This document shows positions 1-9,912 of a stretch of DNA of 64,000 bases, piece by piece. A program made the position numbers and the translations under genes. Numbering within the stretch: the stretch's first letter is position 1; the number at the start of each line of letters is the position of its first letter. The notes under the pieces were generated by a model that had not been told where the DNA came from, searched no databases, and saw only the letters and a program-made list of their open reading frames with translations. Source of the DNA: Chloroflexota bacterium (lineage in GTDB: Bacteria; Chloroflexota; Anaerolineae; Aggregatilineales; Phototrophicaceae); contig JAPPEU010000011.1 in the NCBI GenBank assembly GCA_028875245.1, positions 62,001 to 126,000 of the forward strand, written 5' to 3'.

Positions 1-1
1 G

Positions 2-583
2 TTGGGGGAGATTCCCGAGGGGTGGGAGGTGAAGGAGTTGGGGGAGGTGGCAAGGCAATGCCGGTCAGTTGTAAAGCCGGAGGAGATTGACGCAGAGTCA
101 CCTTATATTGCGCTTGAACACATGCCCAAGCGTTGCATCGCGCTTACGCAATGGAGCAACGCAGATGGATTAGCCAGCAACAAGTTCAAGTTCGAGCAGG
201 GAGACATATTGTTCGGCAAACTACGACCGTACTTCCACAAGGTTGGCGTTGCTCCATTGAGTGGGGTGTGCTCAACAGACATCGTTGTTATGCGGCCCAA
301 TTCCAATCTGTGGTTTGGATTTGTCCTTGGTCATACATCTAGCCCAGAGTTTGTGGACTATACGGATGCTACGTCCACTGGCACAAGGATGCCGCGCACC
401 AATTGGTCAGACATGTCTCGTTACACAATCGCACTTCCAAGCATGGAAGTGTCCAAAGCCTTCACCGAACTGGTCGAGCCATGCGTTAATCGAATCGTAT
501 CGGCAACCCACGAGTCCCACTCCCTTGCCGCTCAGCGGGATGCCCTGCTGCCGGGGCTGGTGTCGGGAGCGGTTAAAGTCTAA
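2..583 (+). CDS. hsdS: Type I restriction enzyme specificity subunit HsdS, C-terminal part
   Basis: This is the C-terminal part of the subunit that selects the DNA target of a type I restriction-modification enzyme. The frame is already open at the window edge, so the apparent TTG start is probably internal and the first target-recognition domain lies upstream. One target-recognition domain is visible (it begins with PEGWEVKELGEV, with the usual GDILFGKLRPYFHKV strand in the middle). The conserved helix and tail AAQRDALLPGLVSGAVKV that end many HsdS proteins follow. The gene is followed 18 bases later by an ATPase gene and then by hsdR, so hsdM is expected upstream, outside the window. The family call is firm; the missing N-terminus is due to the window edge, not to visible damage. 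Confidence 0.9.
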   Translation: MGEIPEGWEVKELGEVARQCRSVVKPEEIDAESPYIALEHMPKRCIALTQWSNADGLASNKFKFEQGDILFGKLRPYFHKVGVAPLSGVCSTDIVVMRPNSNLWFGFVLGHTSSPEFVDYTDATSTGTRMPRTNWSDMSRYTIALPSMEVSKAFTELVEPCVNRIVSATHESHSLAAQRDALLPGLVSGAVKV

Positions 584-601
584 TCAGACCCAGAGCGTTC
601 C

Positions 602-2449
602 ATGTATACAAAGCGAATCCAGATAGTCAACTACGGACCTCTCGAGAAACTCGATATCGAGTTGCCCTTTGAGGGTGAGACTCCTAAACCAGTTATCCTA
701 GTGGGTGAGAATGGTTCTGGGAAGAGCATCCTCCTGTCTCATATTGTAAACGGACTCATCGAAGCTAAAGGAGTTGCTTTTCCAGAGTCCCCTGAAGTTG
801 AGCCGGGCAAAGTATACAAACTGCGAAGTAGTGCTTACATCAAGCCAGGCGGCGAGTACTACTTCGCCAGGGTTGACTATGATAGCTCGTTCTATACCAG
901 TGAAATAAGAACGCGGCGTAGCAAGCTGGAGTATCCTGACGTTCCTACGGGAATATCAGGGACTGCCGCCCAGACCTTGTGGGAGAAAATAGGATCAGAA
1001 GATAACGACCACTATGACTCAAACCTCGTCAACGATCGTAACACGACCAAGAGAGTCGAAGAGATATTTGCGGAAAACTGTGTCCTATATTTCCCATTCA
1101 ACCGGTTTGAGGAACCGGCTTGGCTGAATGAGGAGAACTTAAGAGCCCAAGCTCAATATATGGATGCACGCCATCTAGCTGGACAAACTAGTCGTAACGT
1201 TATTGCATCCTCGCCGCTCCACGCAAACCAAAACTGGCTGTTCGAGGTGGTTTATGATAGGGCTGCCTTGGAACTTCAGATACAGAATTTCCCTGTCAAT
1301 TCAGGCAACAATACGATACTACTTCCCTTGTTCTCAGGTTACTCAGGCGATGCAGCAAGGACATACGAAGCTGCATTACAAATAGTTAGAATCCTGTTAA
1401 GGAGGCACGATGTCAGATTTGGCATAGGTAAACGGCACAATAGAGTTGTTTCCATCATGGCAGACATGGACTCAGAGGCAAAACAGCTAGTACCGAATAT
1501 CTTCCAGATGTCCAGTGGGGAAACCTCTCTACTGAATCTGTTCCTATCAATCCTACGCGACTTTGACTTGTGCCATACTCCCTTTACTAGCACTAGTGAC
1601 ATACGCGGCATTGTCGTGGTGGATGAGATAGACCTACACCTTCACGCGGTTCACCAGCATGACGTTCTCCCGGAGCTAGTCAAACTGTTTCCGAAAGTCC
1701 AATTCGTGATTGCAACACACTCCCCGCTTTTCGTTCTGGGGATGCAAGGGGCATTTGGAGAAGATGGCTTCGCTTTGTACCGACTACCCGAAGGACAACG
1801 AATCAGTCCCGAAGAGTTTAGTGAATTTGGTGATGCTTATCAGGCCTTCACCGAAACGGTTAGGTTTTCGAATGACATGCGCGCGGCCATTGAAGAGGCG
1901 CAGAAGCCCATTGTCTTCGTGGAGGGATCAATCGATCAGAGGTACATCCATCGAGCTTCCCAGTTGCTAGGTAAAGAGGCAATATTTCAAAGGGTCAAAA
2001 TACTGGATGGCGGAGGCAAGGGGAATTTGGACAACATCTGGAAGCATAGAAACCTTCTAGACTCTATAGTCCACGAAGGCGTAGTGCTTCTGTATGACTG
2101 TGATAGGGGAATATCGCGTGAAGAGAATGGAAACTTCGTCAGGCAGGCCATTCCGAGGCAGGATGATCACCCAATCAAGAAAGGTATCGAGAATTTGTTG
2201 AGTAAAGAGACTTTGGAAAAGGCGCGACAACACAAACCTGCCTTTATCGATGTTGATCCGGGACGCACGAAAATAGTGCGTGGAGAACCTGAAATTGTTC
2301 CTGAGGAGTGGTCCATCAACAAGGATGAAAAAAAGAACCTTTGCGATTGGCTCTGCGCAAATGGCACAGAAGAGGACTTTCAGCAGTTCAGCGTGATTTT
2401 TGACTTCCTTGGGAACATGCTAGACCTGCAGTCAGTCCAAGTTGAATAA
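602..2449 (+). CDS. OLD-like ATPase/TOPRIM protein nested in a type I R-M operon
   Basis: This 615-residue protein has the architecture of an OLD-family nuclease: an ABC/RecF-type ATPase followed by a TOPRIM domain. The Walker A loop GENGSGKS is near residue 35. An ABC-signature-like SSGETS is near 303. Walker B, VVVDEIDLHLH, is near 338, and the switch histidine is in ATHSPLF. The C-terminal half shows the TOPRIM glutamate in VFVEGSIDQRYI (near 440) and the acidic pair in LLYDCDRG (near 497). Known relatives cut or nick DNA in phage defence. ATPase genes inserted between hsd genes are known elsewhere (for example the Rlo genes of Campylobacter hsd loci). The gene is visibly more A+T-rich than hsdR, which suggests separate acquisition. 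Whether it works with the R-M enzyme or independently cannot be read from sequence. Confidence 0.82.
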   Translation: MYTKRIQIVNYGPLEKLDIELPFEGETPKPVILVGENGSGKSILLSHIVNGLIEAKGVAFPESPEVEPGKVYKLRSSAYIKPGGEYYFARVDYDSSFYTSEIRTRRSKLEYPDVPTGISGTAAQTLWEKIGSEDNDHYDSNLVNDRNTTKRVEEIFAENCVLYFPFNRFEEPAWLNEENLRAQAQYMDARHLAGQTSRNVIASSPLHANQNWLFEVVYDRAALELQIQNFPVNSGNNTILLPLFSGYSGDAARTYEAALQIVRILLRRHDVRFGIGKRHNRVVSIMADMDSEAKQLVPNIFQMSSGETSLLNLFLSILRDFDLCHTPFTSTSDIRGIVVVDEIDLHLHAVHQHDVLPELVKLFPKVQFVIATHSPLFVLGMQGAFGEDGFALYRLPEGQRISPEEFSEFGDAYQAFTETVRFSNDMRAAIEEAQKPIVFVEGSIDQRYIHRASQLLGKEAIFQRVKILDGGGKGNLDNIWKHRNLLDSIVHEGVVLLYDCDRGISREENGNFVRQAIPRQDDHPIKKGIENLLSKETLEKARQHKPAFIDVDPGRTKIVRGEPEIVPEEWSINKDEKKNLCDWLCANGTEEDFQQFSVIFDFLGNMLDLQSVQVE

Positions 2450-2499
2450 GTCGCAGCCAGCGAACCTTTTGACGCCGAGACATTCCTTGAAAGAACGCT

Positions 2500-5400
2500 A
2501 TGACAGTTGTCATGATGGAAGAGAAAGATGTCGAAGAAAACGCCCTGACCTGGCTAGAGAGCCTGGGCTGGGACGTCGCCCACGGACCCGATATTTCGCT
2601 CAATGGCGATTTTCCCGAACGCGGAACTTACGAAGACGTCATCCTTAAGCTAAGGCTGCGCGACGCCCTCGGCCGGCTCAACCCCGATCTGCCCACCCAA
2701 GCGCTGGACGACGCCTTTCGCAAGTTGGCGCAACCCGAAGGCGCGACGCTGGAGGCGCGCAATCGCCGTTTTCATGCTTCGCTTGTGGCGGGCGTCACGG
2801 TGGAGTACCGCGCTGACGACGGTAGCATTCGCGGCGCGCAGGCTTTTGTGATTGACTATGAAGACGCCGCAAACAACGATTGGCTGGCGGTCAACCAGTT
2901 CACCGTGGTCGAGCAGGGTAATCAGCGCCGCGCGGATGTGGTGCTTTTCGTCAATGGCCTACCGCTTGGGCTGATTGAGCTCAAAAGCCCGGTTGACCCC
3001 AATGCGACCATCAGGAGCGCCTGGGACCAACTCCAGAACTATAAGTCGGATTTGCCGACGCTGTTTAGCATGAACGCAGCTTTGATTGTGTCGGATGGCT
3101 TGGAGGCGCGGGTTGGTACGTTCACCGCCGGGAGCGAATGGGTCAAAGCCTGGCGCTCGCTCCCCGGTCAAGCGTCAGATGACGGAGACAAGCCCGAGTT
3201 GCAGGTCTTGCTGGAAGGAATCTGCGAGCCGGCGCGCTGGCTGTCGCTCTTGCGCGATTTCATCGTTTTTGAAGACGATGGCGGCGCGCTGGTGAAGAAG
3301 ATGGCCGGTTACCATCAGGTCGGCGCCGTCGAAATGGCGCTGCGCGAGACCCTACGGGCGGCCGGGCGGCGAGAGACGGAACCCGGACAGCCGGCCGGTG
3401 GCAAGCGGGGCGATGGTCGTATCGGCGTCGTCTGGCATACACAGGGCTCGGGCAAGAGCTTGACTATGGCATTCTACGCCGGTCGCGTCATCCGCGAGCT
3501 CGACATGCAGAACCCTACGCTGGTGGTGCTGACCGATCGCAACGATCTCGACGATCAGCTCTTCGCCACCTTTTCTCGCTGTCAGGACTTGCTGCGCCAG
3601 CCGCCGGTTCAGGCTGAAAGCCGAGCTGACCTGCAGGCGAAACTGGCGGTGCAATCGGGCGGCGTCGTCTTCACGACCATTCAAAAGTTCTTTCCCGAGC
3701 AAAAGGGCAGCCAATACCCCCGTCTTTCCGACCGCAGCAACATTGTGGTGATCGCCGACGAGGCGCACCGAAGCCAGTACGCCTTCATTGCCGGCTTCGC
3801 CCGCCACATGCGCGATGCCTTGCCCCGGGCCTCCTTCATTGGCTTCACTGGCACGCCGATCGAGAAGGAAGACAGAAGCACGCGCGCGGTATTTGGGGAG
3901 ACCATCAGCATTTACGACATTCAGCGCTCGGTAGAGGATGGCGCCACCGTCCCCATTTATTATGAAAGTCGGCTGAACAAACTCGATCTCGACGAGGAAG
4001 AACGTCCCGAAATCGATCCCAATTTCGAAGATGTTACCGAGGGCGAGGAGTTCGAGCGCAAGGAGAAACTAAAGACGAAATGGGCGCAGCTTGAGGCGCT
4101 GGCGGGCGCGGAAAAACGTCTAATGCAGGTCGCTCAGGATATCGTGACGCATTACGAAGAGCGGCTGGAAGCCCTTGCGGGCAAGGCAATGATCGTCTGC
4201 ATGAGCCACCGCATCTGCGTCGACCTCTATCACGAACTGGTCCGTCTCCGACCAGATTGGGAGCGCGATGGCGAAATCAAGATCGTGATGACTGGCAATG
4301 CCAACGATCCGGAGGACTGGCGGCAGCACACCGGCAACAAATCGCGGCGCGAGGCGCTGGCAAAACGCTTCCACGATCCGGCGGATCCGTTCCGCGTCGT
4401 GCTCGTGCGCGATATGTGGCTCACTGGCTTTGACGCGCCAAATCTGCACACCATGTATATCGACAAGCCCATGCGCGGTCACAACTTGATGCAAGCTATC
4501 GCCCGGGTAAACCGGGTTTTCCGTGATAAGCCGGGCGGAAGGGTCGTCGATTATCTGGGGCTCGCGTCGGAATTGAAACGCGCGCTGGCGACCTACTCAG
4601 ACAGTGGCGGAGCTGGCAAAGCTGCATTGGAACAGGACGAAGCGGTCGCCGTCATGCTGGAAAAGTATGAAATCTGCTGTGCTCTTTTCCATGGCTTTGA
4701 CTGGTCACGCTGGTCGCAGGCGTCGGAAGTTGAACGGAAGAGCATTGAGGCGGCCGGCCAAGAGCATATTCTGGCGCAGGAAAACGGAAAAGATCGCTGT
4801 CTCAAATCCGTGCGAGAGCTTTCGCAGGCTTTCGCTCTATCCGTTCCGCATGAAGCGGCGATTTGCATACGCGACGACGTCGGCTTCTTTCAACGTGTCC
4901 GCGCCAAGCTTGCCCAGTCTGCGACGGGAAGCCCCAGACCCGAAGATGAAATGGACATTGCGATACGCCAGATCATTTCACGCGCAGTCGCGCCGGAAGG
5001 CGTCGTCGATATATTTGAGGCCGCTGGTCTCGACAAGCCTGATGTCTCCATTCTATCTGACGAATTCCTGGCAGAAGTGAAAGGCATGCCGCATAGAAAT
5101 CTCGCCGTTGAGCTGCTGCAAAAGCTGTTAAAGGGTGAACTGGCGACACGGCGTCGCAAGAACCTGGTCGAGGCGCGGTCCTTTGAAAAAATGCTGGAGG
5201 AAACACTGCGTCGCTACCAAAATCGCGCCATTGAGGCTGCCCAGGTAATCGAAGAATTAATTGAGTTGGCAAGGGAGATGCGCGACGCTGATAGTCGTGG
5301 CGAGGCACTGGGTCTAACTGAAGAAGAGCTAGCCTTTTACGACGCGCTTGGAGCCAACGACAGCGCGATCAAAGTGCTCGGTGATGAAACACTGCGTGAC

Positions 5401-5601
5401 ATTGCGCGTGAACTGGTAGACATTGTCCGCCGCAATGTAACCATCGACTGGACCCTGCGGGAAAACGTGCGCGCTAACCTGCGACGCTTGGTTAAACGCA
5501 TATTGCGCAAGTACGGCTATCCGCCTGATAAACAGGAATTGGCGACGAAAACCGTGCTAAAGCAAGCGGAGACTCTCTCCGAAGGATGGGCGATGGTCTA
5601 G
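2500..5601 (+). CDS. hsdR: Type I restriction enzyme motor/nuclease subunit HsdR
   Basis: This 1033-residue protein translocates DNA and cuts it when the R-M complex meets unmodified sites. The N-terminal nuclease domain shows the acidic and ELK elements of a PD-(D/E)XK fold in [20 protein letters not shown] (about residues 142-161). The SF2 translocase follows, with motif [11 protein letters not shown] near 313, [12 protein letters not shown], the DEAH box in ADEAHRSQY near 418, and GFTGTPIE near 447. Later helicase motifs lie around MTGFDAP-like and [13 protein letters not shown] segments. The helical C-terminus would bind the methylase core. The ATG at 2500 is followed by in-frame ATGs at 2512 and 2515, so the exact start could be a few codons later. 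The coding sequence looks intact. Confidence 0.95.
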   Translation: MTVVMMEEKDVEENALTWLESLGWDVAHGPDISLNGDFPERGTYEDVILKLRLRDALGRLNPDLPTQALDDAFRKLAQPEGATLEARNRRFHASLVAGVTVEYRADDGSIRGAQAFVIDYEDAANNDWLAVNQFTVVEQGNQRRADVVLFVNGLPLGLIELKSPVDPNATIRSAWDQLQNYKSDLPTLFSMNAALIVSDGLEARVGTFTAGSEWVKAWRSLPGQASDDGDKPELQVLLEGICEPARWLSLLRDFIVFEDDGGALVKKMAGYHQVGAVEMALRETLRAAGRRETEPGQPAGGKRGDGRIGVVWHTQGSGKSLTMAFYAGRVIRELDMQNPTLVVLTDRNDLDDQLFATFSRCQDLLRQPPVQAESRADLQAKLAVQSGGVVFTTIQKFFPEQKGSQYPRLSDRSNIVVIADEAHRSQYAFIAGFARHMRDALPRASFIGFTGTPIEKEDRSTRAVFGETISIYDIQRSVEDGATVPIYYESRLNKLDLDEEERPEIDPNFEDVTEGEEFERKEKLKTKWAQLEALAGAEKRLMQVAQDIVTHYEERLEALAGKAMIVCMSHRICVDLYHELVRLRPDWERDGEIKIVMTGNANDPEDWRQHTGNKSRREALAKRFHDPADPFRVVLVRDMWLTGFDAPNLHTMYIDKPMRGHNLMQAIARVNRVFRDKPGGRVVDYLGLASELKRALATYSDSGGAGKAALEQDEAVAVMLEKYEICCALFHGFDWSRWSQASEVERKSIEAAGQEHILAQENGKDRCLKSVRELSQAFALSVPHEAAICIRDDVGFFQRVRAKLAQSATGSPRPEDEMDIAIRQIISRAVAPEGVVDIFEAAGLDKPDVSILSDEFLAEVKGMPHRNLAVELLQKLLKGELATRRRKNLVEARSFEKMLEETLRRYQNRAIEAAQVIEELIELAREMRDADSRGEALGLTEEELAFYDALGANDSAIKVLGDETLRDIARELVDIVRRNVTIDWTLRENVRANLRRLVKRILRKYGYPPDKQELATKTVLKQAETLSEGWAMV

Positions 5602-5705
5602 ACGTCCATGGCGTAGGCCTTTCGCCCGCCGATAATCGCGCCACCCCCGCCTCCATGCTATACTCCCGCCATGATCCCGCTCACATCCCACCTCCACCCC
5701 CCGCA

Positions 5706-6788
5706 ATGCCTGACGCGATAGACCCGCGCTGGCGCCAGGTCGCTGATGTGCTGGTGGGCTACTCGACGCGCGTCCAAGCGCGCGAGCGCGTCATGATCGC
5801 CATGGTCGAAGCCGAGACTTTTCCTCTGGCGCAAGCCGTCTATGAAGCCTGCGTCAAAGCCGGCGCATTCCCGCAGGTGCAATTTCTCTCCGAGACCCTG
5901 CGCCATTCCCTGCTGAAATACGGCGAGGCCGCGCAGCAGAGCTGGCTGCCCGAAATCGAAGCCTACGGCATGGAGTGGGCGGATGTGTACATTGGCTTGC
6001 GCGGCGCCAGCGACGTAAACCTTATGAGCGATATTCCCGCGCCGGTTCTGGCGGCCAATCAACGCGCCCAGGGCGACATCTCAGCCATGCGCTGGCGGAA
6101 GACGCGCTGGTGCCTGGTCCGCGTCCCAAACGCGGCGATGGCGCGCAATGCCGGCATCGACCTTTGCGAGCTGGAGCGCATGTTCTTCGCCGCCTGCGCT
6201 ATGGATTACGAAGCGGCTGCGGCGCGCTGGCGGGAGGCGGCAAGAAAGCTCGGCGGCTCGCGGACCGTGCGCATCGTCGCCGGCGCGGAGACTGACCTTG
6301 AGTTTTCTGTCGCCGGGCGCAAATGGCTGGTTTGCGACGGCCGCATCAATCTGCCCGACGGCGAAATCTTGACCGCGCCTGTCAACAGCTCGCTCAATGG
6401 GCGGGTCCACTTTGAGGCCCCCGGCCTCTTCGGCGGGAAGCTGATTGCCGACATCCGCCTCGAATGGCGGGCTGGCGCGCTGACCCATGCGAGCGCGAGC
6501 AGCAATGAAGATTTTCTCCGGCATATCCTGGAGACTGACGCCGGCGCCAGCCGTTTGGGCGAGTTCGCTTTTGGTTTGAATCCGCACTTGAACCGTTTCT
6601 GCAACGATATACTTTATGATGAAAAAATCGCCGGCACGATCCATCTGGCGCTGGGCCGGGCTTATCCCGATTCTGGCGGAGAAAACCAATCGAGCATACA
6701 CTGGGATTTGGTGAAGGACCTGCGAACCGAGGGCGCCGTATATGTCGATGGCGCGCCCGCGCTCGCCGATGGCCTGATGTTGATCTAA
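5706..6788 (+). CDS. M29-family metallo-aminopeptidase (AmpS/AmpT-like)
   Basis: This is a cytoplasmic exopeptidase of the M29 (thermophilic aminopeptidase) family, which removes N-terminal residues using two metal ions. The expected metal ligands are recognisable in the C-terminal half: the glutamate of LPDGEILTAP, the glutamate of LGEFAFGLN, the histidine of GTIHLALG, a following tyrosine, and the H-x-D of SIHWDLV. An upstream in-frame extension to 5586 exists, but it overlaps the end of hsdR and reads as low-complexity proline-rich sequence. I therefore start at the ATG at 5706, which gives 360 residues, near the family size. A possible -10 box, TATACT, lies at 5658-5663. Four bases after the stop codon comes the relic start of the damaged sugar-binding-protein gene. 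Confidence 0.85.
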   Translation: MPDAIDPRWRQVADVLVGYSTRVQARERVMIAMVEAETFPLAQAVYEACVKAGAFPQVQFLSETLRHSLLKYGEAAQQSWLPEIEAYGMEWADVYIGLRGASDVNLMSDIPAPVLAANQRAQGDISAMRWRKTRWCLVRVPNAAMARNAGIDLCELERMFFAACAMDYEAAAARWREAARKLGGSRTVRIVAGAETDLEFSVAGRKWLVCDGRINLPDGEILTAPVNSSLNGRVHFEAPGLFGGKLIADIRLEWRAGALTHASASSNEDFLRHILETDAGASRLGEFAFGLNPHLNRFCNDILYDEKIAGTIHLALGRAYPDSGGENQSSIHWDLVKDLRTEGAVYVDGAPALADGLMLI

Positions 6789-6792
6789 GGGG

Positions 6793-7918
6793 ATGAAAAG
6801 GAGGCGCCTATTGATTGGATCCGGACGCCCACTTTGATGACTTCCTGCCGGAATGCCTCTATTCGCTCAGCACCTGGCGCAACAGCGTCTGGACGCTGCC
6901 CATCGCTTCTTATGCCCAAGGCATCATGTACCGCACCGACCTCTTTGAAGCGGCCGGGCTTGATCCGCTACCTTCGTCGGTGGCTGAGGCCGGCATGTGG
7001 ACTTGGGAAGATTATTTCGGCATCCTTGAGCGGATCAACGGCATGGATCTCGATGGCACGAGCATGTACGGCACCACCGTCATCGGCGCGCAGCCGGTGC
7101 CCGTCGTGCACATGTACAGCCAGCTCTCCGCCAGCTATGGCACGCGCTGGTTCACCCAATTCCCCGAAGCGCCTTGGGACTTCACGCCGACCATCAACAG
7201 CGACGCCAACCTGGCCGCGCTCAACGATTGGAAGCGCCTCTACGAAATGTCGCCGCCGGAATCAATCAACTATCTCTGGTTTGACGCCGGCACACGCTTC
7301 TCGCAGGGCGATATCGGCATGTTCTTCCACTGGACGCCCTATTTCTATCTGGTCAACAACGAAGGTTATCTGACCGGCACGCCATCACCCGTGGTCGACA
7401 AGTTCGAGACGGCTGTGCTGCCGACGCTGACGGCCGGCGGCGATCAAGTGATCAGCCTGGGCGGTTGGTCGCTCGGCATGCCATCGACCTCGGCCAATCA
7501 GGAAGCCGCCTGGCAATTCATCAAATGGGCGACCGGCTCCGAAGCGCAGAAGGCCATGGGCGAGGTCAACGTCAAGGGCTACCAATTCGCCGATTTCAGC
7601 CGCCAATCCAATTACGATGATGCCGATTTGAACGGGATTTATCCCTTCCTGGGCACACAGCTGGAGATGATGAAGCTGGGCGATGGCAAGGTGGTTCGTC
7701 CGCCGGCGCCCATCTACACCTCGCTTGAGGGCGTCTATGGCTTGCAGATCAACCAGGCGATGTCGGGTCAGGTCTCTTCGGAGCAGGCGCTGTCCACCAC
7801 GCAGACGCTCTTCGAGAACATCCTGCGCGGCAACCAGATGATCCCCTACGGCGTCGAGAGCTTCGACGACACGCTGGCGAACACCAAAGCCTTGCAAGCC
7901 AGCCTGTCGGGGATGTAG
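6793..7918 (+). pseudogene. ABC sugar-binding protein, 5'-deleted
   Basis: The body from 6815 encodes about 367 residues of the C-terminal two thirds of an extracellular sugar-binding lipoprotein of the UgpB/MalE type. Typical segments are YRTDLFEAAGLDPL, SQGDIGMFFHWTPY and EAAWQFIKWATG. There is no signal peptide, and roughly the first 110-130 family residues are missing. At 6793 a separate ATG opens MKRRRLLIGSGRPL, which looks like the beginning of a secretion signal, but it stops after 14 codons in another frame. The simplest reading is an internal deletion joining the original start to the middle of the gene out of frame. A TTG at 6815 behind AAGGAGG (6798-6804) could still give a truncated cytoplasmic product, which could not deliver sugar to the downstream permeases. 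An assembly artefact is the main alternative. Confidence 0.7.
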
Positions 7919-7940
7919 CGCCTGTCCGCGATTGAGGAAT

Positions 7941-8068
7941 TGTAGGGACGAGACTTGTCTCGCCCTTATGAATCGCTGGTCGCAAGGGTTGAATTGCAGG
8001 GGCGAGCCGCCGGTTCGCCCGCATCGTAAATTGTCCGCAATCGAGCGACCTGATAAGTCGCCCCTACA
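7941..8068. repeat. Cluster of three hairpin repeats of the TGTAGGGGCGA family
   Basis: Three short imperfect palindromes fill the gap between the binding-protein remnant and the permease. They are TGTAGGGACGAGAC with TCTCGCCC (7941-7965), TGCAGGGGCGAGCC with GGTTCGCCCGCA (7995-8023), and GAGCGACC with AAGTCGCCCCTACA (8043-8068). The same family recurs at many intergenic places in this window. Each unit can form a hairpin. Confidence 0.75.
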
Positions 8069-8095
8069 TTGAATGCGATTAGACGGGCAGGCGGC

Positions 8096-8986
8096 ATGCC
8101 CAAGCGCTACACAATTCAAAGACGCCTCCCATACCTCCTGTTAGCGCCATCGGTCATCGTTCTGCTGGCGCTAATCTTGTACCCGCTGGCCTTCGCCTTG
8201 CGCAACAGCTTCTGGTTCTGGAACCTGCAAACCAGCCCGATGCCGCTCTATCATTCGGGTTGGGACAACTACCGCATGGTGTTCCAGGTCACGCCTTTCG
8301 CGGTGGCGCTGAAGAACACGCTGCTTTTGGGTTTCCTCGGCACATTCGCCCAATTCTGGTTCGGCATGGGCATCGCCCTGCTGCTGCATACGCATCTGCG
8401 CGGCATGGGGCTCATGCGCGCCGCCCTCATCATGCCCACGACGCTGGCGCCGGTGGTGGCTGGCTTTCTCTTCCGCTACTTGCTGGAGCCGAAAGGCGGC
8501 ATCCTGCCCTGGTTGCTGGGGGGGCTGGGTTTCCCGGTGCCGCCGCAAGGTTTCCTCGGCAATGCCAACACGGCGCTTTTCAGCATCGGCCTGGTCGATA
8601 CCTGGCAATGGACGCCCTTCTTCGCCATTGTGCTGTATGCCGGTTTGCTCTCGATCAATGAAGAAGTCAAGGAAGCGGCCCAGGTCGACGGCGCGAGCGG
8701 CTGGCGCATGTTCTGGTCCATCACCTTGCCCTTGCTGCGCCCCATCGCCGCCTTTCTGGTGATGATCCGCTTTATGCAGCTATTCAACAGTTTCGACCTG
8801 GTCTTCGTGCTCACCAGCGGCGGACCCGGCACCGCCTCGCGCACCCTGAGCTTCAACCTTTATCGCGAAGGGCTGGTCAATTACAACATCGGCTTGACCG
8901 CCGCCATGACCTGGCTGGTGGTCATTATCGTCAGCGTCATCATCAATCTCTATCTGTTCTTCATCTATCGCAAACGTGAATGGTGA
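8096..8986 (+). CDS. ABC sugar transporter permease (MalF/UgpA type)
   Basis: This is the first membrane subunit of a carbohydrate importer of the CUT1 class. It has about six hydrophobic segments, beginning with LPYLLLAPSVIVLLALILYPL. The cytoplasmic EAA loop that docks the ATPase is clear in EEVKEAAQVDGASGWRMFWSITLP. An earlier in-frame ATG at 8069 touches the hairpin repeat and has no ribosome site. The ATG at 8096 follows GGCAGGCGG and gives the usual N-terminus (296 residues). It overlaps nothing and is followed within a few bases by the second permease. No ATPase gene is nearby, which is normal for CUT1 systems sharing an MsmX-like ATPase. Confidence 0.9.
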   Translation: MPKRYTIQRRLPYLLLAPSVIVLLALILYPLAFALRNSFWFWNLQTSPMPLYHSGWDNYRMVFQVTPFAVALKNTLLLGFLGTFAQFWFGMGIALLLHTHLRGMGLMRAALIMPTTLAPVVAGFLFRYLLEPKGGILPWLLGGLGFPVPPQGFLGNANTALFSIGLVDTWQWTPFFAIVLYAGLLSINEEVKEAAQVDGASGWRMFWSITLPLLRPIAAFLVMIRFMQLFNSFDLVFVLTSGGPGTASRTLSFNLYREGLVNYNIGLTAAMTWLVVIIVSVIINLYLFFIYRKREW

Positions 8987-8990
8987 GCGG

Positions 8991-9821
8991 ATGCGGCGGA
9001 TGCAGAGGCGGCACAAAGTCCTCGTTTACGCGCTCATGGCGCTGATCATGATATTTTTCCTGGGCCCCATTTTCTGGTTTATTCTGCTCGCCTTCCGCCA
9101 CCCCAGCGAAGCCTACAGCCTGCCGCCCCAGCTCTTCTTCGAGCCTTACCTCGGCAACTTCGGCGACACCTTCGTCGACCCCGGGAACAACGCGCCGCAG
9201 CTGCTCAGCAGTGTGATCGTGAGCACAGGCGCCACCCTGCTGAGCCTGCCCTTCGCGCTTTCCGCCGCTTACGCCCTGTCTCGCTTCGCCATGCGCGGCA
9301 AAGAATTCATCATGAATTGGTATATCAGCCTGCTGATCGCTCCGCCGATTGTCTTTGTCATCCCCTATTTCATTTTGATGTCGCGCATCGGCTGGGCCGG
9401 CACCTACCAGGCGATGATCGTGACCCTGCAAACCCTGGCCATTCCCTTCTCGGTTTGGCTGCTCAAGAGCTTCATAGACGAAGTGCCGCTTGATCTGGAG
9501 GAAGCCGCCTGGGTCGATGGCGCCGGGCGTTTCGCCGCTTTCTTTCGCATCATCATCCCGCTGGCGCTGCCCGGCATCATCGTCACCTCAATGTTCACTT
9601 TCGTCTTCAGCTGGAATAATGTTATCTTCCCACTGGCGCTCAGCAAGCAGAGCACGACAACCTTGCCCGTCGGCACGATCAGCTTCTTCGCCTCGACCGG
9701 CGTCTATTGGGGCCATATCGCGGCGACCGCCGTTGTCGCCATGCTGCCGCCGATGATCATCTTCCTGCTCTTGGGGCGCTATGTCGTCCGCGGGCTGACT
9801 TTCGGCGCGGTGAAAGGCTAA
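8991..9821 (+). CDS. ABC sugar transporter permease (MalG/UgpE type)
   Basis: This is the second membrane subunit of the same importer, with about six transmembrane segments. Its EAA loop is LEEAAWVDGAGRFAAFFRII. An in-frame GTG at 8976 would overlap the preceding gene. The ATG at 8991, four bases after the preceding stop, gives a 276-residue protein of family-typical size. Coupled translation with the upstream permease is likely. With the binding protein damaged, the importer is either non-functional or uses a binding protein encoded elsewhere. Confidence 0.9.
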   Translation: MRRMQRRHKVLVYALMALIMIFFLGPIFWFILLAFRHPSEAYSLPPQLFFEPYLGNFGDTFVDPGNNAPQLLSSVIVSTGATLLSLPFALSAAYALSRFAMRGKEFIMNWYISLLIAPPIVFVIPYFILMSRIGWAGTYQAMIVTLQTLAIPFSVWLLKSFIDEVPLDLEEAAWVDGAGRFAAFFRIIIPLALPGIIVTSMFTFVFSWNNVIFPLALSKQSTTTLPVGTISFFASTGVYWGHIAATAVVAMLPPMIIFLLLGRYVVRGLTFGAVKG

Positions 9822-9830
9822 TGCATTAAC

Positions 9831-9869
9831 CAGAGCCCCTCGCGAGTCACGACCCGGCTCACATAAAAT
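9831..9869. repeat. Dispersed repeat CCCTCGCGAGT...CGGCTCACA
   Basis: The stretch CCCCTCGCGAGTCACGACCC followed by GGCTCACATAAAAT closely matches 50214-50250 (CCCTCGCGAGTGACAACTCG then GCTCACACAAAAT) in the same orientation. It sits in the 91-base gap between the convergent permease and lyase-like genes. I see no coding potential in it. Confidence 0.6.
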
Positions 9870-9912
9870 GAAGTCTGTAGACAGGCTAAAAGATGTCGGG
9901 ATTGCCCCTGCC

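Noticed and set aside
5586-5705. Aminopeptidase start at 5586
   Set aside because: It overlaps hsdR and adds a proline-rich stretch absent from the family; ATG 5706 gives the usual N-terminus.
6815-6822. GGATCC near the binding-protein scar as a cloning or restriction junction
   Set aside because: A six-base site occurs by chance; nothing else suggests artificial sequence.
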